Positions 1 to 5,216 are shown, counted from the first letter of the stretch. The stretch is 6,327 nt of DNA from Candidatus Komeilibacteria bacterium (GCA_024654345.1 JANLIN010000078.1:1-6327), one strand, 5' to 3'. Notes: generated by a model from the sequence alone, not told the origin. Numbers and translations are program-made.

Positions 1-97
1 CACCACTCGACTCGTTTCAATTTTTCCACGGTTGAGGCCGTACTACGGCCGAAACCACGAGCGAGTTTTGACGCTAGTCAAAACGAGTCGAGTGGTG
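1..97. repeat. Nested inverted-repeat element abutting tRNA-Ile
   Basis: The arms at 1-17 and 81-97 are perfect 17-base reverse complements (CACCACTCGACTCGTTT). Between them are two more palindromes. The first is GGCCGT/ACGGCC at 36-41 and 45-50 with a 3-base loop, flanked by GGTT (30-33) and AACC (53-56) with facing GA dinucleotides. The second is GTTTTGAC/GTCAAAAC at 65-72 and 77-84 with a 4-base loop. The right arm includes the encoded CCA tail of the minus-strand tRNA. The tRNA-side hairpin has no T-run after it on the minus strand, so it is not a standard terminator. It could be a small palindromic element, a tRNA-end attachment region, or the shared trailers of two convergent tRNA genes if another tRNA lies just left of the window. 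Confidence 0.8.
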
Positions 98-169
98 GAT
101 GTAGATGGATTCGAACCATCGACCCCGGCTTTATAAGAGCCGTGCTCTAACCAGCTGAGCTATACATCC
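93..169 (-). tRNA. tRNA-Ile (anticodon UAU), CCA encoded
   Basis: Read on the minus strand from 169, the gene forms a complete cloverleaf. It has a perfect 7-bp acceptor stem (GGATGTA/TACATCC), a 4-bp D stem (GCTC/GAGC), a 5-bp anticodon stem (CGGCT/AGCCG), a 5-base variable region, and a 5-bp T stem (GATGG/CCATC) with loop TTCGAAT. The discriminator is A (96) and CCA is encoded (95-93). The anticodon loop is CTTATAA, which puts TAT at positions 34-36, so the tRNA should read the isoleucine codon AUA. Most bacteria read AUA with a CAU tRNA modified to lysidine by TilS, so UAU is uncommon. The rest of the molecule resembles an ordinary bacterial tRNA-Ile. It starts 30 bases beyond the stop codon of the DHH-like gene and appears to have its own promoter. 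Confidence 0.93.
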
Positions 170-182
170 TCTCATCTCCCGT

Positions 183-211
183 ATTTTAGCTTATTTTGCT
201 TAGGATGTTAA
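183..211 (-). promoter_or_regulatory. Sigma70-type promoter for tRNA-Ile
   Basis: On the minus strand, TTAACA (211-206) and TAAAAT (188-183) each match 5 of 6 consensus bases and are separated by exactly 17 bases. The predicted start near 176 leaves a leader of about 7 bases before the mature tRNA 5' end at 169. The -35 box sits inside the last codons of the upstream gene, so the tRNA can be transcribed alone even if it also receives readthrough. Confidence 0.6.
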
Positions 212-1345
212 GCCTAGATTTTTCAGTTTTCCCTTTAGATTGGTCAGTACTTCTTCTCGCGTTTCTTCGAAGGGCAAGTTGACAGAGAAATACGCCAAAT
301 CCTTGTCTCCTTCCGGACGGTATTCACCAACCAGGCGCAGGGAGTCAAAATGACGGCCACTGTGCAGATATACCTTTGTCTGGTCGTATTGCGGCGCGTA
401 GAAGATGAGTACGATCTCCGCTTGCGGTGAAGTGAGGATCAGTTCCTCTATAACACCGGGTAGATCCTTTTCACTGGCGCCGGAGCGGACAAAGTCCGAC
501 TCGTTGATCGCCGACCAGACTATTTTGTACTGACTATCGGCTTGCAATCTCGCCAAAACCCTTCCCCAGAGTTTAAGCATAGCCACAGATTTGCGATGGA
601 AAAGTTGTTCCACGATATACTGACGATCTGCCCCGATGTTTATGAGGTCGCTAGCTAGTTGGAGGGTATTGGGATCCACATTGGCAGTGCGAAAACTACG
701 GGTGGCATTGAGAATGCCGGTCAACAGACAAGTGGCCACATTTTTATCAATCAGAGAGGGATTGATGGCGCGCATCAGTTCAAAGCTAAGCTCGGCTACC
801 GCTGTTTTGGTGATATCGACCTTATTGATGTCGCCAAACTGCTCGTTCAGCTGATGTACATCGATATTTATCACCGGTATTTGATAGAAAAAGTCAGCGT
901 GCTCTCGGTAGAGATTTCCCAGAGCCTCATAGTCTTGGGTGCCGATGGTTATTACCAGATCATATTTGAATTCCGTGGAGCGGAAATGGATATTTTGATA
1001 ATCTATGAACCCTTGCTTCGGTGTGATATGAATCAACAACTCTCGGTCACGCGCGTCATAATTCAGTTCATCCAGATTATCACGATCAATGCCAATGGCG
1101 ATGGTAAATTTTTTCAGTTTATCAAGACCGGTTTTCACACCCTCCCACTGGGGAAGGAATTTGTAGTGCTCGCGAATGGCAAAGCTATCAATGACGGCAT
1201 CAACCTGCTTATTCTGACTGCGGAGGAAATTGTACCACGCTAAAAGCGACGACAGATCGTCGCCGTTGTAGGCTCTTTTGGAGACCAGGAGAATGTTCTG
1301 GGCATCACGCACGCGGTCAATAATTGTCTGATTCTGATCTAACAT
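200..1345 (-). CDS. DHH-family phosphoesterase-like protein, probably inactive
   Basis: This 381-residue protein has the layout of NrnA/RecJ-type DHH phosphoesterases, normally Mn-dependent cytoplasmic enzymes that act on short oligonucleotides or phosphonucleotides. The framework is visible: a motif-I region VSKRAYNGDDLSS (21-33), DLVITIGTQD (129-138), VINIDVH (158-164) followed by NEQFGDIN, LLTGILNATRSF (207-218), and a C-terminal DHHA1-like region from about 300. The metal ligands are mostly gone. The usual H-x-D-x-D reads K-x-N-x-D, DTxD is GTQD, DHH is DVH, and the TDTG segment is NATR. The DHHA1 glycine-rich GGGH motif is also not recognisable. The family fold is therefore likely but hydrolysis is doubtful; it may be a binding or structural derivative. 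The ATG at 1345 is supported by AAGGTG at 1356-1351, five bases upstream. It is longer than typical NrnA (about 310-340 residues), with extra sequence between motifs I and II. Confidence 0.8.
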   Translation of the reverse strand: MLDQNQTIIDRVRDAQNILLVSKRAYNGDDLSSLLAWYNFLRSQNKQVDAVIDSFAIREHYKFLPQWEGVKTGLDKLKKFTIAIGIDRDNLDELNYDARDRELLIHITPKQGFIDYQNIHFRSTEFKYDLVITIGTQDYEALGNLYREHADFFYQIPVINIDVHQLNEQFGDINKVDITKTAVAELSFELMRAINPSLIDKNVATCLLTGILNATRSFRTANVDPNTLQLASDLINIGADRQYIVEQLFHRKSVAMLKLWGRVLARLQADSQYKIVWSAINESDFVRSGASEKDLPGVIEELILTSPQAEIVLIFYAPQYDQTKVYLHSGRHFDSLRLVGEYRPEGDKDLAYFSVNLPFEETREEVLTNLKGKLKNLGLTS

Positions 1346-1396
1346 ATTTACACCTTGTTCCAGTAGTTTATAAAACCATTATCTACTTATATCTAT

Positions 1397-1439
1397 TAAG
1401 ACAGTCTTATAATCTATCTGTTTAAAGGGCATTTGTCAA
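1397..1439 (-). promoter_or_regulatory. Promoter of the DHH-like gene with a palindrome near the start site
   Basis: On the minus strand, a perfect TTGACA (1439-1434) is followed after 17 bases by TAGATT (1416-1411, 4 of 6). A 13-base palindrome, TAAGAC-A-GTCTTA (1397-1409), covers the predicted transcription start at about 1404, where a repressor could act. The leader to the ATG would be about 60 bases. Confidence 0.5.
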
Positions 1440-1462
1440 GCATTTTCAGAATTTGCACAAAC

Positions 1463-1491
1463 TTGACAGTCTGGAATATATATGCTAGAAT
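1463..1491 (+). promoter_or_regulatory. Promoter of the membrane-protein gene, extended -10
   Basis: TTGACA (1463-1468) is perfect. After a 17-base spacer comes TAGAAT (1486-1491), preceded by TGC, giving an extended -10. Transcription should start near 1498, about 40 bases before the ATG at 1537. It is divergent from the DHH-like gene's promoter. Confidence 0.75.
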
Positions 1492-1509
1492 ATTCTAATT
1501 TAGAATATT
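1486..1509. promoter_or_regulatory. Possible operator: palindrome plus repeated half-site over the -10 box
   Basis: TAGAATATTCTA (1486-1497) is a perfect 12-base palindrome that contains the -10 hexamer. TAGAATATT recurs at 1501-1509, 15 bases downstream. A repressor bound here would block RNA polymerase. The sequence is AT-rich and part of it is constrained by the -10 box, so chance is a real alternative. Confidence 0.35.
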
Positions 1510-1536
1510 AACAAAAAAATAAGAAAGGAGTCCAAA

Positions 1537-2262
1537 ATGACTCGCTCTGAACTTAAAAGAACACTTCAGAAAAAAGGAGCTAAAGTATTTGATGTTTATA
1601 AATTAAGTTTATTCGTAGCCTCTCTAGTCGCCGTTTCCGTGGCGTATTATTCTTCAGACATTGAAGAAAGATATACTGAAGCTATGAACGCGCCGGATAC
1701 TATTTTGGTGATGCCAACAGCACGGGTGCAAGGGATCATGGATCACGCGTTTGAAAAAGACACATTCCAATATAGCCACCCTTACGATTACAACATTTTA
1801 AAACCTGTTAATACTGCCTTGTTTGAAAAAATTAATTCTGAAGCGGAATGGCATTATTATACTGATGGTGATAATATTTTCTTCACCTCTGACAGATATA
1901 AGCTTGTTGTTAAGTTTGATGTGGTCGATCCAGATAATATTACCTATGCTAGCTATAACTTTTCGCATTACCATGGGGCTTTTATTTACGTCAAAGATAT
2001 GGTGCCAGAGGGGACGTCTGAATATTGGCTTAGAACATTAGGAATGAGCGTCGTGTGGTTATCCTTTGGCTGTATTTTTGGACTTGTGGTATGGATCGCG
2101 ATGGCAATCTCTTTTACAGTCGTTATCCTAAGACTGGTTAGTGATAAACTCTGGCATCGCAGGTTTTTTCGTGACGAGAGTTTAGTGGATGAAGTCAAAA
2201 AAATGGGGAAAGTATTTCTACTTTCCATCAATTATCTATATGTCATCCAGAAGGACGGATAG
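1537..2262 (+). CDS. Hypothetical membrane protein, two hydrophobic segments
   Basis: I do not recognise the family of this 241-residue protein. A short basic N-terminus (1-22) precedes a transmembrane helix at about 23-39. A polar, aromatic-rich domain follows at 40-165, then a long hydrophobic stretch at about 167-201, and a basic cytoplasmic-looking tail containing KLWHRRFFR. By the positive-inside rule the middle domain should face outward with both ends in the cytoplasm. The hydrophobic stretch could be one long helix or two short ones. No cysteine pairs, protease or glycosyltransferase motifs are visible in the middle domain. The start is supported by AGAAAGGAG (1522-1530), six bases before the ATG. 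The gene is visibly AT-richer than its neighbours, which might mean recent acquisition. It is monocistronic, with its own promoter and terminator. Confidence 0.85.
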   Translation: MTRSELKRTLQKKGAKVFDVYKLSLFVASLVAVSVAYYSSDIEERYTEAMNAPDTILVMPTARVQGIMDHAFEKDTFQYSHPYDYNILKPVNTALFEKINSEAEWHYYTDGDNIFFTSDRYKLVVKFDVVDPDNITYASYNFSHYHGAFIYVKDMVPEGTSEYWLRTLGMSVVWLSFGCIFGLVVWIAMAISFTVVILRLVSDKLWHRRFFRDESLVDEVKKMGKVFLLSINYLYVIQKDG

Positions 2263-2272
2263 ATAAAATTAT

Positions 2273-2304
2273 ACCCGGTTTCAAATGAAGCCGGGTTTTG
2301 TTAT
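2273..2304 (+). terminator. Intrinsic terminator after the membrane-protein gene
   Basis: A 10-bp stem (ACCCGGTTTC at 2273-2282, GAAGCCGGGT at 2287-2296, one G-T wobble) with loop AAAT is followed by TTTTGTT. It lies 10 bases after the TAG stop. On the minus strand the stem is followed by ATAATTTTAT, so it may also stop transcription coming from lspA, which ends at 2329. Confidence 0.88.
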
Positions 2305-2328
2305 TGGGCTGGGCTGATAGCAAATATT

Positions 2329-2757
2329 TTACTTGCTTCTTCTCGTTAATAACAAAACAATGCCGGTCAGTATATATACGTCGGATAAATTAATGACCGA
2401 GATTCTGGCGAGTTCGAGGAAATCAACCACTGCGCCGTGGAATATTTTGTCCAGTAGATTGCTGACAGCACCGATGACTATAAGTCCACCACCGAAATAG
2501 GTGGCCATTGAGAGCCTGTTTTTATACAGATAAAAGATGAGGACGAATATGACTACTGCCGCTAGGATTATCGATATCGCGGGCGGTAGGGGTATACCGA
2601 AGGCTATGCCCTCATTCAGGTGTAAACGTAAACCGACCAAGTTTTGGCAACAAAAAAGCCCCGTTTCCGACAGGTCGGACAGGGCTAAGTACTTCGCTAC
2701 TCTATCGATAATAAAGAGGCCGGTGAGGCTGTAGATCAAGCCTTTAGGCGTTGCCAT
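2329..2757 (-). CDS. lspA: Lipoprotein signal peptidase (signal peptidase II)
   Basis: This 142-residue inner-membrane aspartyl protease should cleave prolipoprotein signal peptides ahead of the lipobox cysteine. Family motifs appear in order: DRVAK (18-22), NEGIAFGIPLP (48-58), GAVSNLLDK (96-104), VVDF (110-113) and INLSD (122-126). The two catalytic aspartates correspond to D112 and D126 and both are present. The usual NxxDR reads NLLDK, a conservative change. Hydrophobic segments at about 7-24, 60-78, 84-101 and 121-138 give the expected four-helix topology. It is shorter than typical enzymes of about 160 residues, mainly at the N-terminus. Its ATG lies inside the 3' end of the upstream DksA-like gene (14-base overlap) and no clear Shine-Dalgarno precedes it, so translation is probably coupled. 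I saw no lipoprotein substrate in this window. Confidence 0.93.
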   Translation of the reverse strand: MATPKGLIYSLTGLFIIDRVAKYLALSDLSETGLFCCQNLVGLRLHLNEGIAFGIPLPPAISIILAAVVIFVLIFYLYKNRLSMATYFGGGLIVIGAVSNLLDKIFHGAVVDFLELARISVINLSDVYILTGIVLLLTRRSK

Positions 2758-3115
2758 TGTGGCCGTTTTTACATTTCATGCAGGTGGATGCCTGCGGGAA
2801 GGCCTTCAATCTTTCCTCGTTAATAGCACCGCCACAGCGGTCGCAGGTGCCGTAAGTACCCTTCTCAATCGCATCCAAAGCGTATTTGACTCTATCCAAA
2901 GAAAATTTCAAATCCTCTTCCAGAGACAGATTGCTCTCGTAGGCGGCAACTTCGGCGGCGTTATCTTCCTCTTTATCACCAAAGTCAGGAAACATCGCAT
3001 CATATTCAGTGCTTTGTCGATCTTTATTCACGATATCCTTGAGCTGAGATTCAATCTCCTCATTCTTCTGCAAAAGGGCCTGTTTCTGCTGTTCTATAAA
3101 ACTTTTTGATAGCAT
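2744..3115 (-). CDS. TraR/DksA-type zinc-finger transcription regulator
   Basis: This 123-residue protein has DksA/TraR architecture. A helical, probably coiled-coil N-terminal part runs over about 5-85, with an acidic turn DKEEDNAAEV (47-56) where DksA carries its polymerase-contacting tip. A four-cysteine zinc finger follows: C91-x2-C94, then C112-x2-C115 with 17 residues between the pairs. Family members enter the RNA polymerase secondary channel and modulate initiation, often with ppGpp. The tip spacing differs from E. coli DksA (DxxDxA), so the same activity is not assured. It is shorter than E. coli DksA (151 residues). It is the first gene of a two-gene operon with lspA. The ATG at 3115 leaves a leader of about 25 bases with no obvious Shine-Dalgarno. 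Confidence 0.9.
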   Translation of the reverse strand: MLSKSFIEQQKQALLQKNEEIESQLKDIVNKDRQSTEYDAMFPDFGDKEEDNAAEVAAYESNLSLEEDLKFSLDRVKYALDAIEKGTYGTCDRCGGAINEERLKAFPQASTCMKCKNGHNGNA

Positions 3116-3146
3116 ATGAGTTCAAAAGAGTACTTAAAGTGCCTAA

Positions 3147-3175
3147 ATAATAGACTAAAGTCGAGACTATGTCAA
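3147..3175 (-). promoter_or_regulatory. Promoter of the dksA-like/lspA operon
   Basis: On the minus strand, TTGACA (3175-3170) is perfect and TATTAT (3152-3147) matches 5 of 6 bases, with a 17-base spacer. Transcription should start near 3140, about 25 bases before the ATG at 3115. Confidence 0.8.
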
Positions 3176-3208
3176 GTCCCTGACGATGGCCTTGCCTAAA
3201 TTTTTTAC

Positions 3209-3563
3209 AAAATAAAACAGGCGTCTGCGGTGCCCTTTAAAATTAGAATAAATGGCTGCGAACGCCTGTAATAGGTTTGCTTATGGCTCGTTTAAATGTC
3301 GCATGGGGTGCAACTTTAAACATAGAAACATAAGCAAATTTTTTTCCTCCAACTGGATTTTTAATATCTACCATTTATTTGGAATGCTCGGTTGTGACCA
3401 GGCTTTCCCTTTTTATTTTTGTTTGAAAAGTCTTTTTTGTTTGACTTTTTTGTTTGTTGGAATTTTGATAACAGTTGGATTGTTATCTTTTTTCAAACAG
3501 TAGATATTTGAGAGAGAATCCTGAAGACTCAGGGTTCTAATCTCATGTATAAAAGAACTATCT
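3209..3563 (-). ncRNA. Candidate structured noncoding RNA, family not recognised
   Basis: A very strong minus-strand promoter starts a transcript near 3563 and a terminator hairpin ends it near 3209, about 355 nt in all. Six hairpins follow one another in plus coordinates. They lie at 3509-3545 (core CCTGA/TCAGG), 3467-3487 (GATAAC/GTTATC), 3426-3449 (AAAAGTC/GACTTTT), 3381-3408 (GGAA and GCTCGGT paired with ACCAGGC and TTCC, one mismatch), 3276-3338 (a 10-bp outer stem, then 7 bp and 5 bp inner stems around a C-rich RNA loop) and the terminator at 3217-3269. Reading frames are short and lack well-spaced ribosome sites. I see no tRNA-like end as in tmRNA, no RNase P core, no SRP tetraloop region and no 6S-like single rod. 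A short peptide gene or a regulatory leader remains possible. Confidence 0.55.
3211..3269 (-). terminator. Terminator of the candidate ncRNA
   Basis: On the minus strand, ACAGGCGT (3269-3262) pairs with ACGCCTGT (3224-3217). The stem can continue inward through a T-G wobble and further short pairs around a large loop. The 3' arm is followed by TTTATTTTG, a U-rich tract. The loop is long for a terminator, but the stem-plus-T layout is clear on this strand only. Confidence 0.6.
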
Positions 3564-3569
3564 GCATCC

Positions 3570-3598
3570 ATTATATCACGTATTCTGTAAAAAGTCAA
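3570..3598 (-). promoter_or_regulatory. Near-consensus extended -10 promoter for the candidate ncRNA
   Basis: On the minus strand, TTGACT (3598-3593, 5 of 6) is followed after 17 bases by TATAAT (3575-3570, 6 of 6), with TGA immediately upstream of the -10. This is the best -10 element in the window. It points into a stretch with no convincing protein gene. Confidence 0.82.
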
Positions 3599-3610
3599 CG
3601 CTTATTTTCA

Positions 3611-3640
3611 GCTAATATTAGAGTCTTTTGAGACATTAGC
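3611..3640. repeat. Imperfect hairpin between the ncRNA and the membrane-anchored protein gene
   Basis: GCTAAT (3611-3616) pairs with ATTAGC (3635-3640), and GTCT/AGAC form an inner stem around a TTTG loop, with a 6-base bulge on one side. It lies 60-90 bases beyond the stop codon of the 498-residue gene. No T-run follows on either strand, so terminator function is only a guess. Confidence 0.4.
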
Positions 3641-3690
3641 CGCTTGATATAGGCATTGTTGAACAAAAGTTTTACTCAGCAATTAACAAC

Positions 3691-3699
3691 TTATCCACA
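3691..3699 (+). other. Single perfect DnaA-box 9-mer
   Basis: TTATCCACA matches the bacterial DnaA-box consensus exactly, just beyond the stop codon (3700-3702) of the 498-residue protein. I found no second perfect box and no clear origin architecture around it. It could be a titration or regulatory site, or chance. Confidence 0.35.
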
Positions 3700-5196
3700 C
3701 TATCGGGACAGTTCCAAGCAACCTTGAATGCTAGGCTGAGACCCCATAATTTGGCTAAAAATAGACAAATAACCGAAGGAGAGGAGATTTGGGTGCCACC
3801 AGGGGCTGTATTTCAGGTAGTCACTGGCGGTATTTATATACAATAACTGCTCGTAGGGCGTTTCCGGGGCGCAAGGGGGTGTCCATTTCCTGTTGAGCAG
3901 GTTCTTCTCAATGGCACTTTGGGTGCCTAGTAGGCTGTACTCACCCACGCGATAGAGTGAATAGGCGACGTCTGTGCCAGTGGCGGTGAATATGGTCAAA
4001 TCAGTGCCGTTGGCTTGGGCCTCCTTTTTTACTACCGTTCCCGGGTCAGCTACTAGCTCGGTGTATGAGGTTCCGTCCGGCAGGGTATTATGGACTGACT
4101 TTGGTCGCAAACGTGCCAACTGGTCCATTGCGATTCGCTCCAACGCCGCTTCCTGATCGGTTGTAGATATGACGATAAAGTCCTTGGTACTGAGAGCCGC
4201 TAAGACAATTGGTGCCTTGGCGTTGATAATAGATTCCCGAAGGGAAAAATTCCAATCACGCCACCCAGCCCGCTCCACCAAAGGGAGTAAAATGGGATTT
4301 GAAATTGTGGTGCCGTCCGGCTGATAACCGATCAGCGCGATGGGTGGTATCTGGAGCAAATTTACCAGGGGCCTAATATCCGCTGTGGGCGCAACCTTAG
4401 CGGCGGTCTTGTCGTTGGAAAGTGTCCATTGCAGTCTCTCTCCCGACTGTTTGATATCCAGCGAGAGCTGATTGGAGCGGTCATTTATCAGGGGTGATAG
4501 AGTGTCATGAAGCTTGCCCAATAAAGGGAATTGGTCACTGTACTCGTTTATGTCCGGACTTAGTTTGATCGTTAAAATAGGTTGGAGAGAGATGATAGAA
4601 AAGTAGTCCTGCCACCAGATGGTGTCGCGACGCGTGTACTGAGAAATAGACAGTCGCACCAGTCCTTCGTCCGAGGAAACAATGGCTAAATCGTTGGTCG
4701 GGAAGGCTACATATATATAGGGAAGGTTTTGACCGAGGCGGTAAATGGAGATTTGCTCGTAGCGATCGCGTGCGACCAGTGTTGGATTTGACAGCAACTG
4801 TTTTTCCAGCGCGCCGGCTTTGGCATTGATTAACCAGCCCCACTGCAGACTATCATCGTGGGGGTATAAATACAGCAGTGACTGCGATCTTAGATAGTGC
4901 TGGCTCATTTCTGACCAGCTGAGACCATAGTTTGATAGCTGATCCGACAGCCAACGCTCCGCCTGCGAATATAAACCGGAGATTGTATTATCACTCTTCA
5001 AAATTTCTCGCTGAGCATGAGTTGTGTTGGCGTGAGTCAAATCAATCTGTGCCGTCATTATAGCGCCGGCCGGCACGTAATTTTCCAAATTGCTGAGTCG
5101 GTCAAAATAGCTGGCCCGGAATAGCCAAACAAAAACCGCTATCATCAAAAGCAGTGTCAAAAAAAGTATTTTATTGCCGTATCGACGCCAGAACAT
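3700..5196 (-). CDS. Membrane-anchored extracytoplasmic protein, DUF3352-like
   Basis: This 498-residue protein starts with FWRRYGNK followed by a hydrophobic helix at about 10-26. That is a classic uncleaved anchor that leaves the remaining 470 or so residues outside the membrane. Just after the helix, YVPAGAIMTAQIDL resembles the 'LPADxxxYvxid' opening of DUF3352-type proteins. The overall length and the scattered beta-strand-rich segments (for example 160-190 and 320-345) also fit, but the assignment is weak and that family has no known function. The only two cysteines, C442 and C493, both lie in the last 57 residues and could form a disulfide. No lipobox is present, so it is not a substrate of the nearby LspA. 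It is transcribed alone from a promoter that places the transcription start on the ATG, implying a leaderless mRNA. Confidence 0.85.
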   Translation of the reverse strand: MFWRRYGNKILFLTLLLMIAVFVWLFRASYFDRLSNLENYVPAGAIMTAQIDLTHANTTHAQREILKSDNTISGLYSQAERWLSDQLSNYGLSWSEMSQHYLRSQSLLYLYPHDDSLQWGWLINAKAGALEKQLLSNPTLVARDRYEQISIYRLGQNLPYIYVAFPTNDLAIVSSDEGLVRLSISQYTRRDTIWWQDYFSIISLQPILTIKLSPDINEYSDQFPLLGKLHDTLSPLINDRSNQLSLDIKQSGERLQWTLSNDKTAAKVAPTADIRPLVNLLQIPPIALIGYQPDGTTISNPILLPLVERAGWRDWNFSLRESIINAKAPIVLAALSTKDFIVISTTDQEAALERIAMDQLARLRPKSVHNTLPDGTSYTELVADPGTVVKKEAQANGTDLTIFTATGTDVAYSLYRVGEYSLLGTQSAIEKNLLNRKWTPPCAPETPYEQLLYINTASDYLKYSPWWHPNLLSFGYLSIFSQIMGSQPSIQGCLELSR

Positions 5197-5200
5197 GGCT

Positions 5201-5216
5201 ATATTCTAGCATATAT
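5201..5216 (-). promoter_or_regulatory. Extended -10 promoter placed for a leaderless mRNA
   Basis: On the minus strand, TGC-TAGAAT has its hexamer at 5208-5203, followed by six bases (ATAGCC) and then the ATG at 5196. Counting the hexamer as -12 to -7 puts +1 on the A of ATG. No -35 at normal spacing is convincing (TTGATT lies only 14 bases upstream), consistent with an extended -10 promoter. The 16-mer ATATATGCTAGAATAT is identical to plus-strand 1478-1493. Confidence 0.6.

Noticed and set aside
659..1243. Long plus-strand ORF opposite the DHH-like gene
   Set aside because: It is a shadow of the minus-strand gene, which has family motifs, a promoter and a Shine-Dalgarno. The plus-strand product has no recognisable motif.
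3276..3345. Plus-strand terminator reading of the 10-bp stem followed by seven T residues
   Set aside because: No plus-strand gene or promoter leads into it. The strong promoter points the other way and the same stem fits the minus-strand RNA.
3245..3376. Minus-strand 43-codon ORF (begins MVDIKNPVGG) within the ncRNA region
   Set aside because: No ribosome site at a suitable distance. The GGAGG nearby falls inside the ORF, and the DNA is dominated by strong hairpins. Kept as an alternative reading of the ncRNA, not a gene call.
3252..3503. Plus-strand 83-codon ORF with a hydrophobic C-terminus, antisense to the candidate ncRNA
   Set aside because: It begins inside the terminator hairpin, has no Shine-Dalgarno or clear plus-strand promoter, and its hydrophobic end comes from T-rich low-complexity DNA. 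A type I toxin with antisense RNA was considered, but nothing positive supports it.
3209..3563. tmRNA, RNase P RNA, SRP RNA or 6S RNA
   Set aside because: The size would suit tmRNA or RNase P, but there is no tRNA-like terminus with CCA, no RNase P core sequence, no SRP tip motif and no single long 6S-type rod.
3413..3598. Minus-strand 61-codon ORF overlapping the ncRNA promoter
   Set aside because: Its nominal TTG start lies in the -35 box and its first ATG overlaps the -10, both upstream of the predicted transcription start. The C-terminus is lysine-rich low complexity.
4535..4843. Second minus-strand ORF inside the 498-residue protein gene
   Set aside because: An alternative frame of a well-supported membrane-anchored protein, with no independent start signals.
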